A stretch of DNA of 59,101 bases from Lachnospiraceae bacterium (GTDB lineage: Bacteria > Bacillota > Clostridia > Lachnospirales > Lachnospiraceae): the NCBI GenBank assembly GCA_030825115.1, contig JAPJQL010000023.1:1-59101 (forward strand), in the 5' to 3' direction. The notes under the pieces were generated by a model. That model worked only from the letters and a program-made list of their open reading frames with translations. It did not search any database and was not told the DNA's origin. The number at the start of each line of letters is the position of its first letter. Position 1 is the first letter of the stretch. A program made the position numbers and the translations under genes. This document shows, piece by piece, positions 9,733-20,077 of the stretch.

Positions 9733-9778
9733 AAACAAAAACAGAGCTGGATTAGCAATGCTACCAATCCAGCCCTGA
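9733..9778 (-). terminator. Terminator after the cell-wall-binding pseudogene
   Basis: On the minus strand a stem with GCTGGATT and AATCCAGC arms, with an inner TAGC/GCTA pairing, is followed by TGTTTTTGTTT. It follows the stop at 9796 by about 20 nt. Confidence 0.75.
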
Positions 9779-9795
9779 TAAATTTATTTTACTAT

Positions 9796-10989
9796 TTAAT
9801 TGATTTTTGAATAAAACGCAGTAATTTTCAAGCGCCCTTTATCCGGCCAGCCATAATTACTGTTTACATTATCGGATTCTCCGTGATAATCAAAGTCCAT
9901 CTCTGTGCTTAAAGAAACTCTTCCATCTTCTAAAAGTTCAAAATAGCTATCTGCATTTTTTTCGGCTTCCTGCAATACATTATCTGCATTTTCATCACAA
10001 AACCATTTGCCGTCCGAATTGATAAACTGATATGATTCCCCGAATTCACTGTATAAAAATTTCTCACCATCTGCACTTACTATTGTAAACGAACCGTGAT
10101 TAACAGCATCTGCCGGATAAATTTCATCAAACCACTGGTCTTCTGATGAATCCGCTGTTTCAGCATGTAATTCAAAATCTCCGGTTCGACTATTATACAG
10201 ATAAGAAGCTCCACCGCTGTATTCATAACCACCGGCATAATTTGTGGAAACATTGTTATTGCCGGCAGCTGCGTCACGATAATATACAACACCTGTTAAT
10301 TGTTCCTGACCATTAAAATAAAATCTGATTCCATATGGATTTGTAAAATAATCAAGAACAGAAGCGGCCTGGGAAATAATACCTGCCTCTGCATTGCCGC
10401 TTGCAACCATAAATTGAAACCATTTATCGGAACCGGTATTATAATTGTGAGATTCTATAGTTCCGTATTTTTCTAATACATCTTTTTTTAATGCCCCTAA
10501 CGCAATACCCCTGGCTGTTGTTAAAGAATCCCCGGTTACAAATACATGATAAGGCATTGGATCGGCATCATATCCTATGCGTACCCAGTTGGTAATGATA
10601 CTGCAGTCAGCATTATTTCTTGTAACAGAGTTATTGCCAGACACAACAAAATCGCTTTCACCAATGGAAGCTGCCGGTACACTTACACCTTTTGTCTTAA
10701 TGTTTCCATTTTCTACCCATGCACCGTCTTGATTTACGGTATAGCCATCTGGTGTTGTAGTATTTACCAGCAACCAGCCATTAGCATCAAAATAATAGCA
10801 TTCAGCGACTCCATCACCATTTCCGTCAATCCATTGCTAGCCATTACTTGCATATGTCTCATTTCCATTATCATACCGCCATCTGTCCTGATTTTCGCCT
10901 GTTCCATTTTTCCAGGCGGCAAGTGATGTACCGGTCATTGCCATAGACATTGCTGCTGTTACAAGAATTGTCCTTTTTAATTTCTTCAT
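9796..10989 (-). pseudogene. Secreted cell-wall-binding-repeat protein interrupted by one amber codon
   Basis: From ATG at 10989 (GGAGG 6 nt upstream) the frame encodes a lysine-rich signal peptide with an alanine-rich core ending near residue 25 (SLAAW), then aromatic/glycine choline-binding-type repeats (WKNGTG, YYFDANGW, DGAWVENG). Codon 51 is TAG (10837-10839), in the context ASNG-stop-QWIDGNGDG, exactly where the repeat expects Trp; TGG to TAG is a single change. The rest of the frame is open for another 346 codons: a long non-repeat domain of unknown function follows, with no recognised enzyme motif. Promoter, ribosome site and terminator are intact, so the inactivation looks recent. 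A sequencing error or read-through cannot be ruled out. Confidence 0.82.
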
Positions 10990-11030
10990 ACCCATCCTCC
11001 AATAAAAAAACAATTTTTGGTTTCTTTATT

Positions 11031-11059
11031 ATTATAATCCCTTTTTTCCCCATACACAA
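11031..11059 (-). promoter_or_regulatory. Sigma-A promoter for the cell-wall-binding pseudogene
   Basis: TTGTGT, 17 nt spacer, TATAAT on the minus strand, about 40 nt upstream of the ATG at 10989. Confidence 0.65.
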
Positions 11060-11106
11060 GTGCGTGTATTTCTGAACTATAAAAATTCCATCTCTTATTT
11101 CCTATG

Positions 11107-11139
11107 AAAAAACGGAAGCCTTGTAAATCAAGACTTCCG
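11107..11139 (-). terminator. Terminator after tRNA-Gly
   Basis: On the minus strand CGGAAG-T-CTTG pairs with CAAG-G-CTTCCG around a short loop, followed by six T. It starts about 15 nt beyond the tRNA 3' end. Confidence 0.88.
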
Positions 11140-11153
11140 CTGCAAATAAAAAG

Positions 11154-11226
11154 AGCGCGAGACGGGACTCGAACCCGCGACCCCGACCTTGGCAAGGTCG
11201 TACTCCACCAACTGAGCCACTCGCGC
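11154..11226 (-). tRNA. tRNA-Gly (anticodon GCC)
   Basis: The minus strand folds into a cloverleaf. The acceptor stem pairs GCGCGAG with CTCGCGC. The anticodon stem CGACC/GGTCG encloses the loop TTGCCAA, with anticodon GCC. The T arm has GCGGG-TTCGAGT-CCCGT. The CCA tail is not encoded. It has its own promoter and terminator. Accessory DNA begins within 3 kb on the other side, but no duplicated tRNA end was seen. Confidence 0.97.
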
Positions 11227-11267
11227 ATATCATAAAACACTTATTCAGTTATCCTGCAACGAAAATT

Positions 11268-11296
11268 ATTTTATCATATGTTTTTTTTAAATGCAA
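11268..11296 (-). promoter_or_regulatory. Promoter of tRNA-Gly
   Basis: Minus strand TTGCAT, 17 nt A-rich spacer, TAAAAT, ending about 40 nt before the tRNA 5' end. Confidence 0.65.
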
Positions 11297-11402
11297 GCCC
11301 TTTTCACAAATTTAAACCAATTTTTCGTTCTCGTATACCACCCTCGGGCCTGCTTCCGGTATTTTGATCCCCCTCTCCTGTTTCAGCCCCGGTCAAACGT
11401 AT

Positions 11403-12028
11403 TTACCATTTAAATATATCCAGATCCGAAACGCCGCACGCCTGAAGAAACGCCCGGACATTCTCCCTTTCCAGCTCCCGGTTCACACCAGCACGCCCAA
11501 TCCGGTCGCAGAAGCCAAGCAGCGCCGCATCCCGGATGTCCACCCTTCGTTTCATCTCCTCCAACTGTGCACGTGAAGCTTCCTTCGTTACAAACAGGAT
11601 CTGCATATGATAGCGCACAAGCCCGCAGACATTTTCCACAAACATTTTATCCTCCGAAAATGTTTCCAAAAAACGTCGCGCCAGTCGTTCCCCCTCCACA
11701 TCATGATTGTAAGAAGTGATTCTCCCCTTCCTGAATCTGGTGGTCAGCGGCTTGCCGATATCGTGGAGCAGGGCAGCCCACATGAACACCCGCTCATCCC
11801 TGCTGTCTTTTCTCCGCTCCGCCGCCGCATCTGTCACCATCATCGTGTGGATCCAAACATTGCCTTCAGGATGATACCGGGGAGATTGTTCCGTCTTCTT
11901 CATCCGTTTCAACAAATCATATGGCATTTGGGAGAATATCTCCGTTTTTACCGCTCTTTCCAGAAATTTCGACGGCTTTTCATCTAGCAATAAATGTTTT
12001 TCTATTTCCTCATACATCTCTCTTGGAC

Positions 12029-12032
<4 letters not shown>
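11403..12032 (-). CDS. HD-domain phosphohydrolase-like protein
   Basis: A 209-residue cytoplasmic protein with an HD metal-dependent phosphohydrolase domain. The sequence shows NVWIHTMMV (first His), LLHDIGKP (the HD pair, near residue 90) and a later YNHDVEG, matching the HD domain found in archaeal-type/CCA-adding tRNA nucleotidyltransferases and HDIG proteins, but here without a nucleotidyltransferase domain. The substrate is unknown. GGAGGAG precedes the ATG, and the first four bases overlap the stop of the YyaL gene (ATGA), which implies coupled translation. No known functional link between the two is apparent. Confidence 0.8.
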
Positions 12033-14071
<2,039 letters not shown>

Positions 14072-14091
14072 GTGTACCTCCTTCCCTGAAA

Positions 14092-14196
14092 GAAAAGGAT
14101 ATGCCGCAAACGCAAACATATCCTTTTTGAGTTAATTGAAATTGGGTTTTTACAAAAATATGATTTCCTGTTTGGCGGCAGATTATACTGACTGTT
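14092..14196. repeat. Left copy of a hairpin-containing flanking repeat
   Basis: Starts with AAAAGGATATG and a complementary CATATCCTT arm around the loop CCGCAAACGCAAA, then about 70 less conserved bases including GTTTTTACAA, TTGGCG and GATTA. The same arrangement occurs at about 23660-23760, with one mismatch in the first 33 bases. On the minus strand the hairpin is followed by TTTTC and may act as a terminator after mcrC. The two copies bracket the McrBC/helicase cluster. Confidence 0.75.
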
Positions 14197-14247
14197 GATT
14201 TCTTTAACTGCCTGGTCTGAAAAATCCACCCTGCCTGTACTTTTATT

Positions 14248-15300
14248 TCAAACCGATACCATCCCCTTCACAATATTCTTTAATTGTATCTCAATATCCG
14301 AAAATCTCATATTCAAATCCAATGTCTTCGCGCTGATTTTATTTCCTCCCATTACATACACACAATCCGGCACAACCTGCTCCTGTGTCTTCGCATAAAG
14401 CACCATTCCCTCCACCTTCCCGGAGCTCCCCACATCTTTATTTTTCACATAGGCAAAGATCTGATATAAATGCTCCGAATAAAGCTTTTTCTTATCAGAA
14501 TCAGACCATCCCTTCATCGTACGCGCATAAAATTTAGTATCAATAATCAGGACACGATTCCCGTTCTGCAGCATAATATCCGTATGCATCTTAGGCAAAA
14601 ACTTATCCTCCCCCGCATCAAGATTCCAGGGAATCCAGGATGCTGCCGCCTCAAGCTGCGGATAATGATACCGGTAATATTCCAGTACAAATTTTTCGAA
14701 CAGCCGCGACATCCGCTGCTCATCCAAAAACTCAGCCAGCTTATATTGCCCCAATTCCGTTGTCAGCAAAAGCCCCGTCAATACAAAATAGCAGATTCCA
14801 ATCAACATCTGATAGCTCTGATTATTCCTCTGAAAATGAAGTGCATCCCACCTGATTGCAGCCGGCAAAACCACATCGACCTCATCAAAAAACAACAGCA
14901 CTTTTTTCAGCGCCGCCCTACGCTTCGGCTTCACGTTTGGCTGCCGCAAAAGAATCACTGCAGTAGTCTTTAGAATCTGGTTGAACCTGTTGTTAACAGA
15001 AAAGTCGTCAAATTCACAAAACAGCTTCTTCCGATGCTGTATCCGGTTCCCAATCGTCCCATGAATATCCAACTTTCCCCGCATACCGGAAATGCTCTCA
15101 GCATCCGTAATATATTCCCGGTAAAGCCCCTGCTTCAACTGCTGGCCAATCCCCGCTGCAAGAATCTCAGCAAACAGATCCTCGATGTAATCAAACTCTT
15201 CCGATGCAATATCCTCATAATTTGACTGCCTCAGAACCCGGAATGCATAGGTCAGCATATAATAGATATTTTTAATTAAAATTCCGTTTTCATTCGTCAT
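14248..15300 (-). CDS. mcrC: McrC family nuclease subunit of a type IV restriction system
   Basis: The endonuclease partner of McrB in a modification-dependent restriction complex that cuts DNA carrying modified cytosine. The 350-residue protein has an N-terminal helical part (IKNIYYMLTYAF signature) and a C-terminal PD-(D/E)XK nuclease fold, seen as MHTDIMLQ then LIIDTKFYAR, where D and K are the catalytic pair. A longer frame begins at 15387, but the ATG at 15300 is preferred because it matches the family N-terminus and overlaps the McrB stop by 11 bases, the usual coupled arrangement. The target modification cannot be predicted. Confidence 0.9.
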   Translation of the reverse strand: MTNENGILIKNIYYMLTYAFRVLRQSNYEDIASEEFDYIEDLFAEILAAGIGQQLKQGLYREYITDAESISGMRGKLDIHGTIGNRIQHRKKLFCEFDDFSVNNRFNQILKTTAVILLRQPNVKPKRRAALKKVLLFFDEVDVVLPAAIRWDALHFQRNNQSYQMLIGICYFVLTGLLLTTELGQYKLAEFLDEQRMSRLFEKFVLEYYRYHYPQLEAAASWIPWNLDAGEDKFLPKMHTDIMLQNGNRVLIIDTKFYARTMKGWSDSDKKKLYSEHLYQIFAYVKNKDVGSSGKVEGMVLYAKTQEQVVPDCVYVMGGNKISAKTLDLNMRFSDIEIQLKNIVKGMVSV

Positions 15301-16582
15301 GGACCACACCACGCAGTACAGTTTCCCAATGTTCCGTTTTTGCCGGTTCATCAAACCAATACTCCCCGAGCATCGGCAGGATATCATACAAAACCACTTC
15401 CTTCATCCACTCATCGGTACATTCTGTCTGTCCGCAAAAATAGCTATGCCCGATACAAAAACCTTTTCCAAGAGAAGCATCGTCCGCAATTGCCTGATTC
15501 AAATCCTCAACACACTGAATCAGGTCATTAAAAGTCTGATTATCAAATTTCTTCTGATATACCTGGAACCCGTTTGAACGAAATCCCGGCTCCATTCCAA
15601 AAAAGCTGAATCTCCGGCGAAGCGCATAATCAATCATCGCAAGGCTGCGGTCAGCCGTATTCATCATCCCGATGATATAAAAGTTCTCAGGCACAGAAAA
15701 CGGCTCACTATGATATGCGAGCGCAGCTTCCATACCTCGATAATCACGCTCAATCAGCATCAATAACTCGCCAAAAATCTTGCTCAGATTCCCCCGGTTA
15801 ATCTCATCGATAATAAAGAAATACTGCTTATCTTTATTTCTCCTTGCCGTATCACAAAAACGGTAAAAAACCCCTTCCCGCAGTTCAAACCCATCACCAG
15901 CCGGCTTATATCCCAGCATAAAATCTTCATAAGAATAACTCTGATGGAATTGGACAAATTGAATCCGGCTGTCATCCTTTTCCCCCATCATCGCATAGGC
16001 AAGCCGCCTCGCCGTAAAGGTCTTTCCCACTCCCGGCGCACCCTGTAAAATGAGGTTTTTCTTGTTTTTCAACAGGGAAACCATTACGTCAAACTGCTCG
16101 GAGGTCATATAAACTTCATCTAAAAAATCCTTTTTTGTATAATCTTTTTTACCAATATTTGTGGTATTGGACTGCGATAATCCACTTTCCGAATCCGGTT
16201 TTCTTTTTTTCTCTTCCGCTCTGATTTTTGCCTGCTTTGCAACGATTTTTCCCGCCAGTTCATCGGTCATCTGTACTGTTTCTCCCTTCTCGGTAAGCTT
16301 CCAGATTCCCTTCTTTTCTTTACTAATAATCCCTTCATCCGCCAGATATTGCCTCGCCCAGTCTATCTGATTGAGGATTCTGCTTGCGTTGGATTTTTCG
16401 TTTTTTGCCTTCAGCTCTTCTTCCGTAATATGGCATAGTTCGATAACTTTTTGATGCGCGTCCTTCCGCTTGGCCTCGCCCCCCAGTTCTTTTAATGCCT
16501 GAATCAGAGGGACGAACCATTTTGTCACCTCTGCGTTAGATGACAATGTCTCTGTTGAGACAGCTTCGTTATCTTTCGTCAT
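15290..16582 (-). CDS. mcrB: McrB-type AAA+ GTPase with N-terminal Mrr_N-like winged helix
   Basis: The motor and recognition subunit of the McrBC complex. Residues about 20-105 look like the Mrr_N winged-helix domain (WFVPLIQAL, SRILNQIDWARQYL, GIWKLTEKG), then a lysine/glutamate-rich linker, then the AAA+ domain: Walker A GAPGVGKT (181-188), Walker B FFIIDEINRG (255-264), the McrB signature MNTADRSL (307-314) and arginine-rich RRRF. The canonical E. coli N-terminal DUF3578 reader is replaced, so the recognised DNA mark may differ (inference). GGAG precedes the ATG by 8 nt. It overlaps mcrC and follows a YkgJ gene by 26 nt. Confidence 0.92.
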   Translation of the reverse strand: MTKDNEAVSTETLSSNAEVTKWFVPLIQALKELGGEAKRKDAHQKVIELCHITEEELKAKNEKSNASRILNQIDWARQYLADEGIISKEKKGIWKLTEKGETVQMTDELAGKIVAKQAKIRAEEKKRKPDSESGLSQSNTTNIGKKDYTKKDFLDEVYMTSEQFDVMVSLLKNKKNLILQGAPGVGKTFTARRLAYAMMGEKDDSRIQFVQFHQSYSYEDFMLGYKPAGDGFELREGVFYRFCDTARRNKDKQYFFIIDEINRGNLSKIFGELLMLIERDYRGMEAALAYHSEPFSVPENFYIIGMMNTADRSLAMIDYALRRRFSFFGMEPGFRSNGFQVYQKKFDNQTFNDLIQCVEDLNQAIADDASLGKGFCIGHSYFCGQTECTDEWMKEVVLYDILPMLGEYWFDEPAKTEHWETVLRGVVHDE

Positions 16583-16608
16583 GATATCTTCTCCATGTTT
16601 TTATGTAT

Positions 16609-17124
16609 TTACCTTCTTCTGCCTCTTCTGAACCCATATTCCTGCTTCAGCCGCTCCCAGATTTCATAAGCCACCGGACACACCTCTACCGCCTCAAGTA
16701 CACTATACAAACTCCACAACCGTTCCGGTTGATTCGTATAGGGATAATTCCGGCAATTATCCGGACGGTTCTCCCCAAGCATACAGGAGCCGTCTTCCTT
16801 TAAAAAATCACATGGCATATGTTTGGTATTATAATCACCGTTTTGCTTGTCCTCTACCAGAAAAAAGTCAATCAACTGCTGTTTGGACAGAGTCAGCCCG
16901 GCCGCCACCTGTTCAAGATCCTCTGCCGGAATCAAACCATAATACGCCTTGCAGCAATTCCGGCACTGGCTGCAGTCGTATCCGGCAAATAATTCTTCAT
17001 GAAGCCTCTGAAACTGCTCATCCAGTGTTTTTTCCTCTGCATGGCATTTCAAGTAAGTCCGGAAACGCATATTTTCATCTTCTTTTTGTTTTGCATATCC
17101 CGCTACTTCTTCTGGTGTTATCAC
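16609..17124 (-). CDS. YkgJ family cysteine-cluster protein
   Basis: A 171-residue protein of the YkgJ/UPF0153 family, thought to hold a zinc or iron cluster. Cysteines lie in CSQCRNCC near residue 50, CDF and CML in the middle, and NCRNYP, which is the family pattern. The biochemical role is unknown; members are often next to methyltransferases or other metalloproteins. The GTG start has GGAAG 6 nt upstream. It is in line with and 26 nt upstream of mcrB, so it may be co-transcribed with the restriction genes, although a chance chromosomal placement is also possible. Confidence 0.85.
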   Translation of the reverse strand: MITPEEVAGYAKQKEDENMRFRTYLKCHAEEKTLDEQFQRLHEELFAGYDCSQCRNCCKAYYGLIPAEDLEQVAAGLTLSKQQLIDFFLVEDKQNGDYNTKHMPCDFLKEDGSCMLGENRPDNCRNYPYTNQPERLWSLYSVLEAVEVCPVAYEIWERLKQEYGFRRGRRR

Positions 17125-17175
17125 TCATATCTTCCTTTCCTTATATATTTTTACAACCCCGAAATCCCAGGACAT

Positions 17176-17526
17176 CTAAAAGCCAAAAAAACTTGAGGTA
17201 TCAAAAAATATGTCATTTGGAAGACATACATTATGCCTTTCACAGAAAGAATTGATAAAATCACCAGTTGGTTCTTTGTGTTTTTCATATTCTTCTGCAA
17301 GCTCTTTCTTCACTTCTTCACGTTTCGCCTCAGCTTCATCTGCGTCCACATAAATGATTCCATACATAATTCCATACGAGACATAGATTTCATATGGTCC
17401 TTCCTGGGCTGAAAATAAACTGACCTCAACTTCTTCATTATATACTTCATCAATTTCCAAATATGTATCCTTATAATATCTCTGCTCCTCTGAAAATGTT
17501 TCCGTTACATCTCTCCATGTGTACAT
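17176..17526 (-). CDS. Hypothetical acidic protein
   Basis: A 116-residue protein I do not recognise. It is rich in Glu, Asp and Tyr, has a predicted beta-rich start (TYLEIDEVYNEEVEVSLF), a Tyr/Gly/Ile strand pair (YVSYGIMYGIIYVD), then a helix of Glu/Lys/Ala (about 62-85) and a C-terminal part ending FFGF. No signal peptide or membrane segment. AAGGGG lies 5 nt before the ATG. Small, acidic, mixed alpha/beta proteins of this size are common as immunity or accessory proteins in defence islands, but this is only an analogy. It lies between YkgJ and the next unknown gene in the same direction. Confidence 0.6.
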   Translation of the reverse strand: MYTWRDVTETFSEEQRYYKDTYLEIDEVYNEEVEVSLFSAQEGPYEIYVSYGIMYGIIYVDADEAEAKREEVKKELAEEYEKHKEPTGDFINSFCERHNVCLPNDIFFDTSSFFGF

Positions 17527-17547
17527 AAATACCCCTTTCGCTTTACC

Positions 17548-17566
17548 GCCGTTTTACGTAAACGGC
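17548..17566. promoter_or_regulatory. Short palindrome upstream of the 116-aa gene
   Basis: GCCGTTT and AAACGGC form 7-bp arms around TACGT, about 22 nt upstream of the ATG at 17526. It has no U-tract on the minus strand, so an operator is likelier than a terminator for the cluster. Confidence 0.35.
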
Positions 17567-17661
17567 AAATTTTCCTCAAACAGTGTCAATTGATGCTATC
17601 CAGTCTTTCGGTTTTTCTCATATTCCCCCAGGTAATCCTTACTCTTTTTCCACTACATGAG

Positions 17662-18231
17662 TCAACGAAATCTCTCCCTTAATTCATATAATGCCAGCAA
17701 TGGTCCCTGATCATAATCTTTATTCGGATACCAACGCTCATATCGTTCCACCTCTTTCATAAGAAATGGAACTGCTGAACAATCTCCACGAAATCCTATA
17801 ACCAAACATAACAGAGACTTCAAATATTCACTATGCATATTGTCATACTGCTCCATAATCCAATCACAGCAATTTTCTTCACAGTGGAGGAAAAAATACA
17901 GAGCATTTTCAATAAAAAAGTCCTGTAAGTTTGTAATCGCCCTTTTCTTAATCAACGGTTTCATCTCTGTCTCATAAGCTAAAACCTTCTCACGGAGTTT
18001 TAGCCTGTTACTTCCAAGCAGACCTTTCCGCATACACTTCAGAAGCTCTTCCGGCGTAACCGCCGCCTCAATCATCGCCTCATCCTGCAAATCTTTCGAG
18101 TCAAGCTTATATACTCGATTGGCCAACCTTTCGACCTCTGGTATATTATACAGGTTATATTCAAAACGAGCTGCCGAAATATCTTTTAATGGATGTTTTG
18201 CAAAATATTCATCATTTAATTCCTTCATCAT
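17662..18231 (-). CDS. Hypothetical helical protein, HEAT-like C-terminus
   Basis: A 189-residue, almost entirely helical protein that I do not recognise. The C-terminal 60 residues (LKSLLCLVIGFRGD, AVPFLMKEVERY, GPLLALYELRERF) read like one to two HEAT/armadillo-type helical repeats that usually bind proteins. There are cysteines in HCEENCCDW but no standard metal site. It begins 21 nt after the HNH gene stop with a weak GGAG/AGG site before ATGATG, so it is probably in the same transcript as the HNH and helicase genes. A role as adaptor or immunity protein is inference only. Confidence 0.6.
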   Translation of the reverse strand: MMKELNDEYFAKHPLKDISAARFEYNLYNIPEVERLANRVYKLDSKDLQDEAMIEAAVTPEELLKCMRKGLLGSNRLKLREKVLAYETEMKPLIKKRAITNLQDFFIENALYFFLHCEENCCDWIMEQYDNMHSEYLKSLLCLVIGFRGDCSAVPFLMKEVERYERWYPNKDYDQGPLLALYELRERFR

Positions 18232-18252
18232 AAAAACCTGGCTCCTTTTCCC

Positions 18253-19428
18253 TTATCGTTCCCAAATCTCATACCCCTGCCGTCTCGCCGAATCATATAC
18301 CGGCTGCATATTCTTCTGCAGAATATGATAAAATGCCTCTCTGCCATTCCCCTGGCGGTACAATTCCTGACCCGCCCACAAAGAATGGAGATTATACTTA
18401 TAACAGTTCTCATACAGTCTTCGAATCCCTGCTTTTTCCTGAATCAATTCGTACAGGATATACTGGTTCCCCGCAAACCGCTCGAAATATGGCTCCCAAT
18501 GCGGAAGGCGGTTGCTTTTTGAGGAATTCAGGGATGAGTCCATCGGCATCAGATTCCAGAGTTCATCATTCATCACAAATGACCACGGAATAAAATGATC
18601 CACATCATACTGCCCGGATACCACCGGATTCTCAGTAAACACATCCCTCACTTCCCTCAGCTCCAAAACACCTTCCCAAAGCTTCCTGACATGATTGAGC
18701 TTACGCATCTTTTCATCCATAGGCGCCAGTTTATATACCAATCCCGGCACTTCCGGATTATTATTCTGGAGCCACTTCACCTTCTCAAACTGGATCCATC
18801 CCAGGATTGATACGGTATGGTCCTGTATCATCTTCATCCATTCCGGCTGAAAATACACTTCCTTTTTCAACTTACTCCCGGAGCCTAGTATATAAGGGAG
18901 CAGAACCACATCCCGGTTGACCTGCTCAATATATGATGTCATCCGCTTTATGCTGTCCCACTCAGCCCTCGTCTCTGCCTTTAAAAAGAAGCCCGCCAGC
19001 GCACGATAAGGGACCATATTGGTCAACTGCTCTTTTGCTGTCTTAAGCTCCGGACTATGGTCACGGATTGCATTTTTTATCTCCACTCTGGAAGCATTGG
19101 ACGGCAAGCCGCTCAGCTTGGCAAGACGGATAACCGCCCGCTCCAGCCCGTCTTTCACCTCGCCGCTTACCGGAAGCCCGCTCAGATGAATATGGAACTC
19201 CTGAACAGAATACCATGCATTACAAATCATCTCATCGATAATCGCATCAAAAGTTGTCTCCCTCACGCCCTCGGAAATCAACTGTACTATAGCTTCCAGC
19301 CAATAGAACTTATAGCAATAAGACGGGTCTTTCATCATATGGGAAAACCCCTCGATATCCAGCGTGCTGTAATACTTTCTATCAATATTTAAAGAATATG
19401 TCATTTTCGTCAAATCAAATCCAGCCAT
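18253..19428 (-). CDS. HNH endonuclease-domain protein
   Basis: A 391-residue protein with a C-terminal HNH nuclease domain. Asp277-His278 (YDVDHFIPW), Asn292 (WNLMP), Asn301 and Lys304 (NSSKSNRLP) match the HNH_4-type pattern, so the beta-beta-alpha metal finger appears complete. The N-terminal 250 residues are helical and not recognised; they may sense DNA or partners. AGAGG lies 8 nt before the ATG. It follows the 190-aa gene by 76 nt and the helicase, all in one direction. A nuclease placed behind a helicase with its own nuclease insertion suggests an effector of a defence system (inference). Confidence 0.82.
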   Translation of the reverse strand: MAGFDLTKMTYSLNIDRKYYSTLDIEGFSHMMKDPSYCYKFYWLEAIVQLISEGVRETTFDAIIDEMICNAWYSVQEFHIHLSGLPVSGEVKDGLERAVIRLAKLSGLPSNASRVEIKNAIRDHSPELKTAKEQLTNMVPYRALAGFFLKAETRAEWDSIKRMTSYIEQVNRDVVLLPYILGSGSKLKKEVYFQPEWMKMIQDHTVSILGWIQFEKVKWLQNNNPEVPGLVYKLAPMDEKMRKLNHVRKLWEGVLELREVRDVFTENPVVSGQYDVDHFIPWSFVMNDELWNLMPMDSSLNSSKSNRLPHWEPYFERFAGNQYILYELIQEKAGIRRLYENCYKYNLHSLWAGQELYRQGNGREAFYHILQKNMQPVYDSARRQGYEIWER

Positions 19429-19504
19429 CTTTTCCGCCTCTTTCGGTCACACAAACCGGGTTGACCACCTATCTTCCATAACAGGCTCTACCGGATCAAA
19501 CACT

Positions 19505-20077
19505 CTATCCTTCCGCCGCATCTCCGCTCAGAATCGCTTTCATATTCCGCACAAGATACTCCTGGGCCTGCTTTCCATATATCACCCTGACATATTCAGC
19601 GCCCTGGTCATTCGTCTGCTTTTCAGACCTGATCCCAATCCGAGCACCTTTTTCCGTTGAAATCGTCACTGTTTTGTCATATTCCTGGCTATGCTCTTCC
19701 AATAAAAATCCATTCAGCTTAAGCCACTGTGAAATCGGTCTGTAACTCAACTTCTTGTAAACCGTGTCATCAACCGCCTCATTAATCTGCCCCACAAATC
19801 GCGATATGGTTTTATCCTCCCTGTATTCAAACTGCCTCAGAGCTTCTAACGGAAAGTCCTCCCTGGGAGATTTCCTGGGCTTACCGCCCACATAACCGCC
19901 ATTCCGTTTGACCTCCTCCAAGACTTCTTTTACAAAGAACATGCACCGGATCACATTCGGATTATTCAATATCGTATCCTCCTGTACAGGCATATTATTG
20001 ACCGGGTTCTTGCCATCCGCAATTCTTTGCAGATAGAGAATTGCCGTATCAAGCTTTTTCTTATCAATTACGTCCAC
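19505..20077 (-). CDS. Hypothetical protein coupled to the UvrD-like helicase
   Basis: A 190-residue protein that I cannot place. The N-terminal 55 residues are helical (LDTAILYLQRIADGKNPV, then a stretch ending FFVKEVLEEV). The middle has basic GGKPRKSPRED, and the C-terminal part (PISQWLKLNGFL, VTISTEKGARIGI, YVRVIYGKQAQEYL) resembles a winged or beta-rich DNA-contact fold. The GTG start has AGAGG 7 nt upstream and overlaps the helicase stop by 10 bases, so production is translationally coupled and the two proteins probably work together. No catalytic motif was seen. Confidence 0.65.
   Translation of the reverse strand: MDVIDKKKLDTAILYLQRIADGKNPVNNMPVQEDTILNNPNVIRCMFFVKEVLEEVKRNGGYVGGKPRKSPREDFPLEALRQFEYREDKTISRFVGQINEAVDDTVYKKLSYRPISQWLKLNGFLLEEHSQEYDKTVTISTEKGARIGIRSEKQTNDQGAEYVRVIYGKQAQEYLVRNMKAILSGDAAEG

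Noticed and set aside
10837..10839. Programmed amber recoding (pyrrolysine-like) in the wall-binding gene
   Set aside because: The site is where a repeat demands Trp, and TGG to TAG is one change; no recoding gene is in the window.
11095..11240. 84-codon open frame across the tRNA gene
   Set aside because: It is the tRNA read as protein; the cloverleaf explains the sequence.
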